Below are positions 36,401 through 44,286 of a stretch of 64,000 nt of DNA, piece after piece (the first letter of the stretch is position 1; each line of letters starts with the position of its first letter). The DNA lies in assembly GCA_903901975.1 (NCBI GenBank), contig CAIUTB010000147.1:1-64000 (forward strand), in the 5' to 3' direction. A model generated the notes under the pieces. That model was not told the origin of the DNA and searched no databases. It saw only the letters and a list, made by a program, of their open reading frames with translations. Source of the DNA: an uncultured Bacteroidales bacterium (GTDB taxonomy: Bacteria; Bacteroidota; Bacteroidia; Bacteroidales; Paludibacteraceae). The translations under genes were made by a program, and so were the position numbers.

Positions 36401-37224
36401 GACTTCCGGTTCAGATTCCTTCTATGCAGGCATTTTTGGTAAAAGCAATGAGTAATTCAGTTAATGCCACCCTGAATATTACATACGGTACTTCACTTAT
36501 GAAAAATACCGATTTGCAAAGGTCTAAACGTCATTATACTAAATCAACTGTCACTACGGACAAATCATTTACTATGATTGATGTAAAAGGATCTCGTTTC
36601 TCTGACCGGATGTGGATTTTCTCGGAACCAACTTGTTCTCCTTATTTCGATAATGGTTGGGATGGGGTTAAAGCATTTGGCTCGGTACTTTATCCACAAA
36701 TTTTTGCTGTACAACCAGATGGAAATTACCAAACCAATTCAGTTGATAACATAAACAATACTGAAATCGGATTTAATGCCGGTGAAGATTCGGTTTATGT
36801 ACTTACTTTTACCCACGAAAATATGGCATCTCTTTATCCATCAATTTATTTGGTTGATTTGCAAAAAGATTCTACGATTGACATTTCGCAAAGTGGAACT
36901 GAGTATTCATTTATTGCTCCTCATACCGCTAATCCGGTCACCCGATTTAAAATTGTAACTTCTACAGGAATAACTACTGGTAAAAGCCTAATTAATAAGG
37001 ATATATTAACCATATTCAGTTCGGGTCATACCATTTTTGTGCATAACTTAAGTGATACGGCCGGCAATCTGAAACTGTATGATATTTCCGGTCAGCTACT
37101 TCAGGAACTGCCTTTCAATGCTGATGGCATTACAACTTTAGCCCTAAATTTAGTTTCAGGATTATATGTAGCAAAATGCAGCGTCAACAACAATGAGCTT
37201 GTAAAAAGAATTATCCTGAATTAA
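30433..37224 (+). CDS. Giant secreted beta-helix protein with T9SS sorting domain
   Basis: 2263 residues. The signal peptide (MKHNIKFCYVFIAVLFFIAKSYSQ) is followed by two long homologous halves, about 25-790 and 797-1565. Each opens with a strand-rich LxGSLAxPLxDLNGxDNVxxDGRxxxTGS segment and continues with dozens of short N/T/S/G-rich rungs (GNTI, NNIIxNL, YGIY), typical of a right-handed parallel beta-helix. Then come WKGTTNNDWNTSTNWTGNVVP (about 1573), a region about 1850-2040, a domain at about 2040-2180 (RMWIFSEP..FDNGWDGVKAFG...VDLQKDSTIDI) also found in the protein at 38231-39295, and a T9SS tail ending GLYVAKCSVNNNELVKRIILN. Adhesion or glycan binding is a reasonable guess only. Confidence 0.88.
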   Translation: MKHNIKFCYVFIAVLFFIAKSYSQVTVSGSTSANGTYSRLGLAFTAINGASQTGNNIVIILTANITETTSAILNAGSWTSLKIHPTISGLTISGSLATPLIDLNGADNVSLDGRVNATGSTKDLIISNTNTSATAGTSTLRFINSAENNTVKYCYIKGAHKSTASGIIFFSTASSGNGNDGNLIEFNDITSDAVGRTLTAIYSSGSASYSNSGICISNNNIYNFWNATASSFAIFLSDNTTDCTVTGNSFYETTSLVPTGTYIYQIIRIYTAGTLGNNFNISNNYFGGTTSQCGGTALSLGKTGTIRSLTLDPIRLGVGTGAATSVQGNTIANISFRSSNAEPFRAIYAVSGDLDVGTSSTNIIGDQASTGSILITATAATASSYGIYSTSTGTVNISNNTFGSITLANSTSANAHNFYGVNLTNTVATVSVSDNIIGNPLITNSINATSGSTSNAQSVYGIYNIGTGTVSITDNMISNLTNGTTNSTAATAGVVNGIASTSGANTITGNTIHDLTIANRNTSTTNTASVCGIALTGSTLKTVSDNIIYNLSNSYTAFAGNVIGLYFTGNTGSNVVSRNFIYNFSVTGASSTTASIYGIKMAAGATTYSNNLICLGGNTATTLYGIYETGAANNNNSLYFNTVYIGGSLSAGTSNKSYALYSAVTTNTRNFRNNIFSNARSTTSGSSLHYGAWFNYAVNTNLTLDYNDYYASGTGGVLGYFNGGNKASLPIVTSQDAASLSSNPSFTSAGSTISTDYQPGATLIAVTGTGITADFDNIVRSGSSPTMGVWEYFPNPVEVWNGTTYHASYSTLKGAFDKINDGTWTGPSGDLIIKFRGNTTESATAVLNASGTGSSSYTHLHIYPARKAVSISGSLAAPLVDLNGCDNVDFDGRKDGTGSSSEFVFTNTSTSATSGTSTFRFSNDATNNTIQYSTIKGSTTDAAAGVIFFSTTGGTTGNDGNTLDNNSITNSSDANRPLNAVYSAGTSTKENSQNTFSNNDIYDFLNRGTASNGINLGTNSTGWTISNNSFYETNSFVPSSGVAYNVIQLNNTSGVNFTVSGNSIGGISSFCEGLAWSKTNAQNNTFNAINVNVGTDTVSNIQNNVIRNISWSNSGAASWTGINIVAGKVNIGTTSGNVLGSLTGIASITVTGGATATNVYGVNISGTGVVDCENNIIASITVANGSTLASNFYGIYKSATAGTTTINGNTIGNISVLNSINASSTSTSNSQWMYGIYTAGTGNITVSGNTIANLNNGTTNSNAGTAGLINGITSTDGTLTVTNNIVRNLSIANANTATNNNASVIGISLTGTSAEKTISQNTIYNLSNTYATFAGKVTGLYYEGYTSGANEVSKNFIHSLTTSGTSGATLTGIQIVSGVTTYSNNIINVGSGNRNVIYGIYDTGTASQTCNLYFNTVYIGGVASGGANNSYAFYSAAASNTRSYKNNIFYNARYRSGGTSSHFAVYYNVTGVSNLTSDYNDYYVSAGTGAVLGYYGANRTSLSAFKSAITPQDPNSLNTNPTFTSAGSTVATDYQLGVNVNGITGTGISVDYGSNSRGSTTTVGAWERNLNKWKGTTNNDWNTSTNWTGNVVPVADATIIFDDVPLQHCQMDQNRSVNNIINAQSTYRLLTNGYKLTVKGNLNFTNGAQIDASATNSTVEFAGVSQIIPAGSFYNDAMYNLIINNPNNVVLNGTLRLLNAITATLGQLDATTSQPVVSYAGSTTQTIEGGRYLNDEVTKLTIDNVSGVLLNTDFIVDSLLTVNSGKYLDILTETQMNVQGTISNNAGTSGIIIESDSLTANGSLIYHNLLSSPVLATVVMYTKAYYDAGGPTGYKYKWQYFGSPLTKIPANPTFAGSFIRKWVESGTTISNHWVSLLNTDSVTAFKGYEITQVNPKFIVFEGQLVNSDYYSGQLPYTSSALYPGQNVLANPYTAAVDIRTLNFGSQMEWTVYLYNTGSYSDWNSSGGGVTPGNSPGQYTAVPIFTAGFAGLPVQIPSMQAFLVKAMSNSVNATLNITYGTSLMKNTDLQRSKRHYTKSTVTTDKSFTMIDVKGSRFSDRMWIFSEPTCSPYFDNGWDGVKAFGSVLYPQIFAVQPDGNYQTNSVDNINNTEIGFNAGEDSVYVLTFTHENMASLYPSIYLVDLQKDSTIDISQSGTEYSFIAPHTANPVTRFKIVTSTGITTGKSLINKDILTIFSSGHTIFVHNLSDTAGNLKLYDISGQLLQELPFNADGITTLALNLVSGLYVAKCSVNNNELVKRIILN

Positions 37225-37246
37225 AGGAAAGGAAAATATCGGATGA

Positions 37247-37275
37247 AAAATGGGCGATTAATAATCGCCCATTTT
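37247..37275. terminator. Bidirectional terminator
   Basis: AAAATGGGCGATTA / TAATCGCCCATTTT with almost no loop, between the giant protein gene and the convergent DUF2807 gene. Confidence 0.85.
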
Positions 37276-37294
37276 GTGTCGATTGAGAATAATA

Positions 37295-38035
37295 TCAATT
37301 ATGAATCACCTTACCACTTCCTGTTATCGAAATATCTAATGTTGGTGTACCTGAATAAATGATATTGCCTGAGCCTGTAATGCTTGCTTTCAGCAGATTG
37401 CTTACTCCCACGTTGATGTTACCGCTACCACTTATGTTGCATGTAGCTGATACAGCATATAGGTCGGAGAGAAATAAATTACCGCTACCCGAAATGGTAC
37501 CAGTTAGCAGACTAACATATCCTTTTGCAGTGATGTTTCCACTACCTGCAATACTGGCATTCAACTTTGCTATATTAAGGCTCTGGTTTGCTTTGATATT
37601 TCCACTGCCCAGAATAATAGCCGATTGAAAATCTTTAAAGGCCGAATTCAGGTTTATGTCGCCACTACCCATAAGAGTAACTGCAGTAAGTGAATCCGGC
37701 ATGGTGATAGTTACTTTAGCCTGACTGTTTGTCAATAGCGTGTAAACTGGATCGGTAGAAATTTGCAAAACATGATTGCTAACTTTAACCGAAAGATACT
37801 TTACAAGGTTTTCGTAGTCAGAAACCTCCACTTTGAACGAATCACCTTTTACGATGTCCACTTTGGCAGCATTATTAAGTGAAACGGATTGAAAACTCGT
37901 CAAAGGGCGCACTTGAGTTACAATACTTCCCTTGCCGGTTATGCCAAACAAATCACTAATACAGGAACTAAATACAATTGTAAATAATAGCAAGAGTGCT
38001 AAATGAATTTTTTTTCTACTGTTCATACGAATCAA
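37295..38035 (-). CDS. DUF2807 (head-GIN domain) lipoprotein
   Basis: 246 residues. The signal peptide ends in the lipobox FSSC. After it come the opening VRPLTSFQSVSLNNAAKVDIVKGDSFKVEVSDYENLVKYLSVKV and a beta-solenoid of repeated SGSGNI units (LMGSGDI, ILGSGNI, IAGSGNI, ISGSGNL, ISGSGNI, ITGSGNI, ITGSGKV), one per turn. This is the DUF2807 putative autotransporter-adhesin-like family, whose role is unproven. Met at 38026 is an alternative start. It lies downstream of a secreted protein gene but is separated from it by a terminator. Confidence 0.9.
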   Translation of the reverse strand: MIRMNSRKKIHLALLLLFTIVFSSCISDLFGITGKGSIVTQVRPLTSFQSVSLNNAAKVDIVKGDSFKVEVSDYENLVKYLSVKVSNHVLQISTDPVYTLLTNSQAKVTITMPDSLTAVTLMGSGDINLNSAFKDFQSAIILGSGNIKANQSLNIAKLNASIAGSGNITAKGYVSLLTGTISGSGNLFLSDLYAVSATCNISGSGNINVGVSNLLKASITGSGNIIYSGTPTLDISITGSGKVIHN

Positions 38036-38134
38036 ATTTAAAGTTAATTATTATTATAAATAAAGATTTTTAAATAATCACAACAATAATGCCAAAAAAA
38101 TGTCAGTCTGTAAACACAAACTGAGCCAAAAAAA

Positions 38135-38161
38135 GCTGCCTCAACATTTTGTTGAGGCAGC
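38135..38161 (-). terminator. Rho-independent terminator after the secreted protein gene
   Basis: GCTGCCTCAACA / TGTTGAGGCAGC with a 3-nt loop. On the reverse strand it is followed by seven T residues. Confidence 0.9.
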
Positions 38162-38230
38162 ATCAGGATAAAAAGAAAACTAATACGTAAAAAAACCAAT
38201 AAACTAAAGAAAATAAACAAACTAAACAAT

Positions 38231-39295
38231 CTAATTTATGATAATGCTAACAGATACTTTATCGGTGGTTGTTACTCCTGTGGCTATGTAAGTTCCAGCT
38301 TTTAGTCCGGTGTTGATGGTAGTACTGGTCTTTGCATTGAAGCTAAATGTTTTTTGCAATACACCACTTGAAGCAAGATAAATGCTCAAAGTTCCTTTTG
38401 ACGTATCGGTATTCTTCACGGTAACCGTTTTGGCAGAATTGGTTATAGTGATTTTGTGAACAACTGGAGGTGGAGCAGTCACACTTCCTGTTAGTGCTAC
38501 GTTTAAAGCAGCAACATTAGCTGTGGTAACCGAAATGTTTTCTGAATAAGTATTGGCTGTTAATCCTGATTTCAGACGAACATAAACCTTGGTTGAAGCC
38601 ACAGTTCCGTTTGCAGGAGTTACGGAAAGAGTCGAAGTTGTAAAACCTGTACCCGAAGTCAACGATATTTCATAATCTGCGGGTGGAGTTACAACTAAAT
38701 TAGTGGTCAGATTAGCTCCCGAAACACTAAATGAATTTTCGGTCGATGGACCTGCACCCTGAATGTATGTGAAATTGGTTAAAGAGCTAGCAGAGCAAGT
38801 GGCAGTTGAAGGATTAGCCTTTACAGCTAGCAGCTTAAAACGCCTTACCGGACTTGAATTAGTGGCTGAAAAAGTGTATTTTGTCCCCGTTGTGTAAATA
38901 CTTACTGTTACATTTGCTACCGAGTCAACAAGATATAAACCTGAGTAAGTTGGTGATAAAGCCTGAGTTGAGATAGTCATCGTATATTGAGTATCAGCTC
39001 CTGCCTGAAATGCGATATAGGTGTTGTTCATATCAGGTACTGCATCTACCTGAAAATTGCCTACTGCTTCTACTGCATACATTTGAGTTGCTACTGTTCC
39101 GGTCATTTTATAACCATCCCAGCCATTGTCGAATCCGCGTGTAGTACCTGGAATTGCAAATACCCACATTTGGTCTGAAGTTGTTGTTCCCTGAACATCG
39201 ATTTGTATACCGGTGTAAATAACAGAAAAACCTTGTAATGAGATTAATAATAAAGTCAAAGTTACAAGCATTGATTTGAAGTTAGTTGTTTTCAT
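38231..39295 (-). CDS. Secreted protein sharing a domain with the giant beta-helix protein
   Basis: 354 residues with a signal peptide (to about 24). Residues about 25-160 (DQMWVFAIPGTTRGFDNGWDGYKMTGTVATQMYAVEAVGNFQVDAVPDMNNTYIAFQAG...GLYLVDSVANVTVSIYTTGTKYTFSA) match the domain near residues 2040-2180 of the 2263-residue protein in order and wording. An Ig-like domain follows (FSVSGANLTTNLVVTPPADYEISLTSGTGF...), then a C-terminal tail (GLKAGTYIATGVTTTDKVSVSIIIN) with the form of a short T9SS or anchoring domain. The gene stands alone. The function is unknown; the pair may act in one surface structure. Confidence 0.78.
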   Translation of the reverse strand: MKTTNFKSMLVTLTLLLISLQGFSVIYTGIQIDVQGTTTSDQMWVFAIPGTTRGFDNGWDGYKMTGTVATQMYAVEAVGNFQVDAVPDMNNTYIAFQAGADTQYTMTISTQALSPTYSGLYLVDSVANVTVSIYTTGTKYTFSATNSSPVRRFKLLAVKANPSTATCSASSLTNFTYIQGAGPSTENSFSVSGANLTTNLVVTPPADYEISLTSGTGFTTSTLSVTPANGTVASTKVYVRLKSGLTANTYSENISVTTANVAALNVALTGSVTAPPPVVHKITITNSAKTVTVKNTDTSKGTLSIYLASSGVLQKTFSFNAKTSTTINTGLKAGTYIATGVTTTDKVSVSIIIN

Positions 39296-39964
39296 TATAG
39301 TACGTTATTAAGTGAATAAGTAATAATTTTTCATACTGATATATTGCATTCAAATTCAGTTGAAATTGTTGATACAAATATATTGCTATATTATTATTAC
39401 GTTGATATCCAGCTAATTGTAGTGTTTCAACAACATCTTGTAGTAAATACTATGAAATATTATTTAATGCTTTATTTATCAATTGAAGCATTTGGAAGTA
39501 CCTCTGGTGGGTCAAATTGGCTGATAGTAGAAGAAATAATAATTAAAATAGTATAAATGTCATAAAAATTAATTAATATGAACATTGACTGGAAAATCTA
39601 TTACATAAATATCTGTCAATATAAGTTTAAATTGACTCTCTTTTAGTGTTTCTGCCTAAATGAAATCATAATCAATAAATTCACATTAACCATATATAAC
39701 ATTAAAGCCTACACGGATAACACAAATTAATAATATTGGTTTTATTAGAATGATCGTAAATGGTCTAAAATAGGCTTATTAGTGTTAATTGGACGTGGGG
39801 ACGAAAATATCGATTAAGTTTGTACTACATATTATGACAAATATATTTAATTAAATAGTCGGAATAAGTACAGGTTTGAATATATCCTGTTGATATAGTG
39901 TGTATTAAACGACAGAAGGAGTTGCAAAACTTGCAACTCCTTCTGTTAATTGTGTAGATTTTTC
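39296..39964. other. Long AT-rich intergenic region
   Basis: About 670 bp between the secreted protein gene and atpG. No coding region is credible: a 70-codon + strand ORF at 39344-39556 has no promoter, no ribosome site and low-complexity composition. The only structure seen is the hairpin at 39912-39946. Confidence 0.6.
39912..39946 (-). terminator. Hairpin ending the ATP synthase operon
   Basis: ACAGAAGGAGTTGCAA and TTGCAACTCCTTCTGT pair perfectly with a 3-nt loop, 19 nt beyond the atpG stop. No clear U-run follows on the minus strand, so it may stabilise the 3' end rather than terminate fully. Confidence 0.7.
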
Positions 39965-40831
39965 TTAGTTTTGACCAAATGAACCGCCTACAATATCTAG
40001 TAATTCGTTGGTAATGGCTTGTTGGCGTGATTTGTTATATTGCAGTGAAAGTTCCTGAAGTAAATCGGTAGCATTGTCGGTGGCCATTTGCATGGCAATG
40101 GTTCGTGCGGCATGTTCCGAAGCATTTGAATCAAGCAAAGCGGTATAAATCTTCAAACGAAGCACCATAGGGACCAATTCCGACAGAATCGTCGGGCGGT
40201 CGGGTTCTACAATATAATCGAGTGCCACTGCGCCTTTTACGGGTTTAGAAAGCTGAATGGGCAGAAAAGTTTCGTTGGTAAGCTTCTGTGTACTTTTACT
40301 CACAAAGTGGTGATAAATCAACTCCACCTTATCAATATCCTTATTCAGAAACATCTGAATTAAATCATCCGATAAGCTCAAACTGGCTGCATAACTTGGT
40401 TTGTCTGCCATAGCTTCGAAGTTAGCCTCCTGTTTAAACCCGAGTTTAGTACAAACTTTAGCAATTTTCTTGCCTACCGGAAAAATCAAAAGATGCTCAC
40501 GACCTACTGAATGGTATTTTTCAACTGTCTGAACCAATTGTTTGGCAACATTGGTGTTGTAAGCACCACACAAGCTTGAGTTGGACGAAAAAACAACTAT
40601 CGCCACCCGTTTTACTTCGCGGGTTTCGGAAAAAGCAGAAGAGTTGTCTTCTCCTGCACTCAAAAAGTTGTTCAGCACTCCGTTCAGACCTTGCTCATAC
40701 GGAAAGAAATTCTCGATGGTCTTTTGCGCTTTACGCAATTTAGCCGAGGACACCATCTTCATAGCCGATGTAATCTTCTGAGTCGACTTAACCGACTGAA
40801 TACGTGATTTTATTTCCTTTAATGAAGACAT
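39965..40831 (-). CDS. atpG: ATP synthase F1 gamma subunit
   Basis: 288 residues. Central rotor shaft of the F-type ATP synthase. The N-terminal helix MSSLKEIKSRIQSVKSTQKITSAMKMVSSAKLRKAQ and the C-terminal helix ASEHAARTIAMQMATDNATDLLQELSLQYNKSRQQAITNELLDIVGG are the conserved coiled coil. VFSSNSSLCGAYNTNV marks the Rossmann-like middle. It is the last gene of the operon, 217 bp after atpA across an intergenic region packed with repeats. That separation may weaken coupling to atpA. Confidence 0.95.
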   Translation of the reverse strand: MSSLKEIKSRIQSVKSTQKITSAMKMVSSAKLRKAQKTIENFFPYEQGLNGVLNNFLSAGEDNSSAFSETREVKRVAIVVFSSNSSLCGAYNTNVAKQLVQTVEKYHSVGREHLLIFPVGKKIAKVCTKLGFKQEANFEAMADKPSYAASLSLSDDLIQMFLNKDIDKVELIYHHFVSKSTQKLTNETFLPIQLSKPVKGAVALDYIVEPDRPTILSELVPMVLRLKIYTALLDSNASEHAARTIAMQMATDNATDLLQELSLQYNKSRQQAITNELLDIVGGSFGQN

Positions 40832-41048
40832 TCTTTAATTTACGATTTATTCATTTACGATTTACAATTGGAAAACGTAAAATAACAAAATAACCTGCCC
40901 CAAGCCCCTAAAGGGGATGTAAAATTACCTCGTCTCTTTATCTGGTTAATTAAATACATTTATTCCCGCAAACCACTCTTTAAGTCCCCTTCAGGGGAAC
41001 CAACGGTCAGCGACCGAAGGGAGATAATTAGGGGCAGTTTACTACCAA
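40832..41048 (-). repeat. Repeat-filled atpA-atpG intergenic region
   Basis: It holds the AT-rich TTTACGATTTATTCATTTACGATTTACAATT repeat (about 40848-40870). It also has a CCCCTAAAGGGG copy just before atpG (40897-40918) and, after atpA, a copy TCCCCTTCAGGGGA (40985-40998) followed by GGTCAGCGACCGAAGGGAG and TAGGGGC. In the direction of transcription the atpA-proximal and atpG-proximal copies are inverted to each other, with CTGCCCC and GGGGCAG complementary. Confidence 0.75.
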
Positions 41049-42641
41049 CTATTTACTAACCGCAAGTCTTTTAGCAACCTCAGCAGCTACTTTTTCTATA
41101 ATTCCGGTTACCTCGTCGTTGATAGTTCCTTTTTTGAGAACATCCAATACGTTGGCCTGATGCGACAATTCGAGTACCATCAGGAATTCTTTCTGGAAAT
41201 CCTGAACTTTGTTTAATGGAACTGATGACAGCAATCCGTTTGTACCGCAATAAAGCACTGCTACCTGTTTTTCAACAGTCATTGGTTCGTGCAATGCCTG
41301 AACCAACAGACGCGTGTTCTTTTGTCCTTTATCAATAGTCATAGCTGTTACCGCATCCATATCGCCACCAAATTTGGTAAACGCTTCCAGTTCGCGGAAC
41401 TGTGCCTGATCCATTTTCAATGTTCCGGCCACTTTTTTCATGGCTTTAATCTGTGCGTTACCACCCACACGCGAAACCGAGATACCCACGTTGATAGCCG
41501 GACGGTTACCCTGATTGAACAAGTCGGTGTCAAGGAAAATCTGACCGTCTGTAATCGAAATTACGTTGGTAGGAATATAAGCTGATACGTCACCGGCCTG
41601 AGTTTCGATAATTGGTAATGCAGTCAACGAACCGCCACCGATTACTTTTCCTACCAAACTTGGAGGTAAATCATTCATTTGCTCAGCCACTTCCTGTTGT
41701 GTAATCACACGGGCAGCTCTTTCGAGAAGGCGAGAGTGCAGATAGAAAATATCGCCGGGATAAGCTTCACGACCTGAAGGACGACGAAGAATCAGCGAAA
41801 CTTCGCGGTAAGCCACAGCTTGTTTCGACAAATCATCGTAAACAACCAAAGCATGACGACCGGTGTCGCGGAAAAATTCGCCGATAGATGCTCCGGCAAA
41901 TGGAGCGTAATATTGTAAAGCAGCTGGATCGGAAGCGGTCGACGAAACAATAACCGTATATTCCATTGCTCCGTGCTCCATCAGGGTGTTGTAAATAGCA
42001 GCCACAGTAGAACCTTTCTGACCAATAGCCACATATATACAATAAACAGGATCACCTGCGTCAAAATTTACTCTTTGATTAATAATAGTATCAATCGCCA
42101 CACTGGTTTTTCCGGTCTGACGGTCGCCGATAATCAACTCACGTTGTCCACGTCCGATAGGAATCATAGCGTCAACAGCTTTCAAACCTGTCTGTAAGGG
42201 TTGATTTACGGGTTGTCTGTAAATTACTCCTGGAGCTTTGCGTTCCAACGGCATTTCAAGCATCTCGCCGCTGATTTTACCTTTTCCATCCAGCGGTTCG
42301 CCAAGTGGATTGATAACGCGTCCGAGCATTCCTTCGCCAACGTTGATAGAAGCCACACGGTTGGTACGTTTCACGGTGTAACCTTCCTTAATCAGGTTGG
42401 TCGGTCCAAGTAAAACTGCCCCTACATTATCTTCTTCGAGGTTCATTACGATGGCTTTGATACCGTTCTCAAACTCGAGCAGTTCATTCGCTTCTGCATT
42501 GCGAAGTCCATAAATACGAACCACACCATCGCTAACCTGCAGCACAGTACCTACTTCGTCAAACTGAACGCTGGTATCAATTCCCTGGAGTTGCATCCGA
42601 AGTATTTCGGATACTTCGCTCACCTTAATATTATCAGACAT
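41049..42641 (-). CDS. atpA: ATP synthase F1 alpha subunit
   Basis: 530 residues. Non-catalytic nucleotide-binding subunit. P-loop GDRQTGKT, the alpha-type [12 protein letters not shown], the arginine-finger region SISRVGG-like ([19 protein letters not shown]) and a long helical C-terminus are all normal. The start [22 protein letters not shown] is typical for Bacteroidota. It lies 107 bp downstream of atpH across short AT-rich repeats. Confidence 0.96.
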   Translation of the reverse strand: MSDNIKVSEVSEILRMQLQGIDTSVQFDEVGTVLQVSDGVVRIYGLRNAEANELLEFENGIKAIVMNLEEDNVGAVLLGPTNLIKEGYTVKRTNRVASINVGEGMLGRVINPLGEPLDGKGKISGEMLEMPLERKAPGVIYRQPVNQPLQTGLKAVDAMIPIGRGQRELIIGDRQTGKTSVAIDTIINQRVNFDAGDPVYCIYVAIGQKGSTVAAIYNTLMEHGAMEYTVIVSSTASDPAALQYYAPFAGASIGEFFRDTGRHALVVYDDLSKQAVAYREVSLILRRPSGREAYPGDIFYLHSRLLERAARVITQQEVAEQMNDLPPSLVGKVIGGGSLTALPIIETQAGDVSAYIPTNVISITDGQIFLDTDLFNQGNRPAINVGISVSRVGGNAQIKAMKKVAGTLKMDQAQFRELEAFTKFGGDMDAVTAMTIDKGQKNTRLLVQALHEPMTVEKQVAVLYCGTNGLLSSVPLNKVQDFQKEFLMVLELSHQANVLDVLKKGTINDEVTGIIEKVAAEVAKRLAVSK

Positions 42642-42646
42642 CTTTT

Positions 42647-42745
42647 ATTAATTTACAATTTATTAATTTACGATTTACAATTGCTTTCTGAAACATTGCA
42701 CAATTTATTTTTCAATCGTAAATTGTACATCTTTCAATCGTAAAT
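42647..42745 (-). repeat. AT-rich repeats between atpH and atpA
   Basis: TTAATTTACAATTTATTAATTTACGATTTACAATTG (about 42648-42683), then inverted relatives CAATCGTAAATTGTAC and CAATCGTAAATTCG (about 42713-42748). The two sets can pair with each other into an intergenic hairpin. Confidence 0.55.
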
Positions 42746-42748
42746 TCG

Positions 42749-43303
42749 TTAAACGGTTTTTTTGTTTTTCTCAATGTATTCCTGTCGAATGCGTCGGAGC
42801 TGACCGGAAACGCTGGCATCCCAACGCACAAAGTCCACTTCGAATAAAAAGCCACCCAAAATTTCAGGGTCAACCAGCTTTTCTATTTCAATGGTTCCGC
42901 TAGTGGTGTTTTCAACCAAAGCTTTTAATCGTTTTTCTGTTTCAGCATTCACCGGCGTAGCGGTTGTAAGCTTGCCAAAATGAATGTTTTGTTGCTTGCG
43001 GTATAAATCGGTGAACTTCAGTGCAATTTCGTGCAAATGCTTTTCACGGTTATTTTCCATAATCAAATCCAGAAAACGTTCGAACGAATTACTGACTTTT
43101 CCACCGGCAGCCAACAGAATGATTTTCCGCTTTTCGGCATTTGCCAACACGGGATTGTCAAGCACAGTCCGCAATTCGTTGAATTGGAAATAGCTTTTAA
43201 TCACTGATTTCGTTTCTACATAGACGCGATCCTGCTCTTTGCTCACATTAGCAAAATCAAGCAGTGCCTTGGCGTAACGAACCGGTATGAGTCCTGTATT
43301 CAT
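42749..43303 (-). CDS. atpH: ATP synthase F1 delta subunit
   Basis: 184 residues, normal length. It joins the b stalk to the top of F1. The family N-terminus NTGLIPVRYAKALLDFANVSKEQDRVY and C-terminal signature VDPEILGGFLFEVDFVRWDASVSGQLRRIRQEY are clear. It follows atpF after 119 bp, which again contain ATTTACAATT-type repeats and a GGCTCTGCCGCTTGGCTCGCC stretch. Confidence 0.93.
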   Translation of the reverse strand: MNTGLIPVRYAKALLDFANVSKEQDRVYVETKSVIKSYFQFNELRTVLDNPVLANAEKRKIILLAAGGKVSNSFERFLDLIMENNREKHLHEIALKFTDLYRKQQNIHFGKLTTATPVNAETEKRLKALVENTTSGTIEIEKLVDPEILGGFLFEVDFVRWDASVSGQLRRIRQEYIEKNKKTV

Positions 43304-43422
43304 TTACAATTTATTCATTTACAATTTACGATTGGAAGAACCAATCTACAATTCAACCAGTTAACTCGCTCGGCTCTGCCGCTTGGCTCGCCAAGAATTA
43401 ACCAGTTAACCAATCAACTAAC

Positions 43423-43923
43423 TTACGATTTAGAGATATTAATCTCGTCGAGCAGGCGGTTTATCATTCCCATCTGTTCGTCTTTTTTATCCAATTGTCC
43501 ACGAATTACTTTTTCAGCAATATCCACTGATAATTCAGCAACCTGGCGGCGAATGTCACGAATAGCATCTTCTTTTTCAATCAGAATTTGCTTGCGGGCT
43601 TCTTCCACTAACTTAGCAGCTTCGATTCCGGCCTTTTCTTTGGCATCTTTTACCAATTGGTCACGCATCTGAGCAGCTTCGTTCATTATCTTCACCTGTT
43701 CTTTGCGGGCATTATCCACAATGGTTTCGCCCTGCGCTTTCACCACTGCCATTTGCTCATACGTTTGTTTGGCAATAAGCAAGGACTCGTCGATATAGGT
43801 TTTACGGCTTTCCACCATTTTGATAATAACGGGGAAACCAAACTTCGTCAGAATAAATACAACTATTCCAAACGAAATTAACATCCAGAAAAGTAATCCG
43901 GATTCAGGCAATAATAAAGCCAT
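43423..43923 (-). CDS. atpF: ATP synthase F0 b subunit
   Basis: 166 residues. One N-terminal membrane helix (LLFWMLISFGIVVFILTKFGFPVII) followed by a long charged helix (KQTYEQMAVVKAQGETIVDNARKEQVKIMNEAAQMRDQLVKDAKEKAGIEAAKL) that forms the peripheral stalk. Only one b gene is present, so the stalk is a homodimer. It follows atpE after 77 bp including a CCCC-rich repeat. Confidence 0.95.
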   Translation of the reverse strand: MALLLPESGLLFWMLISFGIVVFILTKFGFPVIIKMVESRKTYIDESLLIAKQTYEQMAVVKAQGETIVDNARKEQVKIMNEAAQMRDQLVKDAKEKAGIEAAKLVEEARKQILIEKEDAIRDIRRQVAELSVDIAEKVIRGQLDKKDEQMGMINRLLDEINISKS

Positions 43924-43967
43924 AACTCTTTAATTAATAATTCACAATTAATAATGCATAATTCGCC

Positions 43968-43994
43968 AAGTCCCCCTTGGGGGATTTAGGGGCT
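43968..43994 (-). repeat. CCCCTAAA-type repeat just after atpE
   Basis: Reverse-strand reading AGCCCCTAAATCCCCCAAGGGGGACTT, starting 7 nt after the atpE stop codon, in the stop-proximal orientation of the family. Confidence 0.7.
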
Positions 43995-44000
43995 GCCTGA

Positions 44001-44261
44001 TTACAGAATAAATCCGCAAACAACGATAGCAAACAAAGCTACAGCATCAACAAGAGCAGCAGCAATAATCATGGCCATACGAATATCACCACCGGCTTCC
44101 GGTTGGCGTGCGATTCCGTCCATAGCTGAACCACCGATACGACCAATACCCATACCTGCACCAATTGCAGCAAGACCTGCGCCTAAACCTGCACCTAATT
44201 TAGCTAAACCTGCACCAGCACCTGCGGCAGCGGCAGCTTGTAATAAAATTGACATTAACAT
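44001..44261 (-). CDS. atpE: ATP synthase F0 c subunit
   Basis: About 84-86 residues in two membrane helices joined by the RQPEA loop (GIARQPEAGGDI), forming the rotor ring. The ion-binding carboxylate in helix 2 is Asp (IIAAALVDAVALFA), where many Bacteroidota have Glu (ALIEG). The first helix is Ala/Gly-rich. The frame extends upstream to a TTG inside a CCCCTTTAGGGG repeat, but the ATG at 44261 or the one at 44255 is the credible start. Proton coupling is the simplest inference. Confidence 0.93.
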   Translation of the reverse strand: MLMSILLQAAAAAGAGAGLAKLGAGLGAGLAAIGAGMGIGRIGGSAMDGIARQPEAGGDIRMAMIIAAALVDAVALFAIVVCGFIL

Positions 44262-44286
44262 AACTTTTCTGTTTATTAATGGCTCC

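Noticed and set aside
39344..39556. 70-codon + strand ORF in the AT-rich gap before atpG
   Set aside because: No promoter, no recognisable protein features, and low-complexity Tyr/Ile/Val composition in an AT-rich region.
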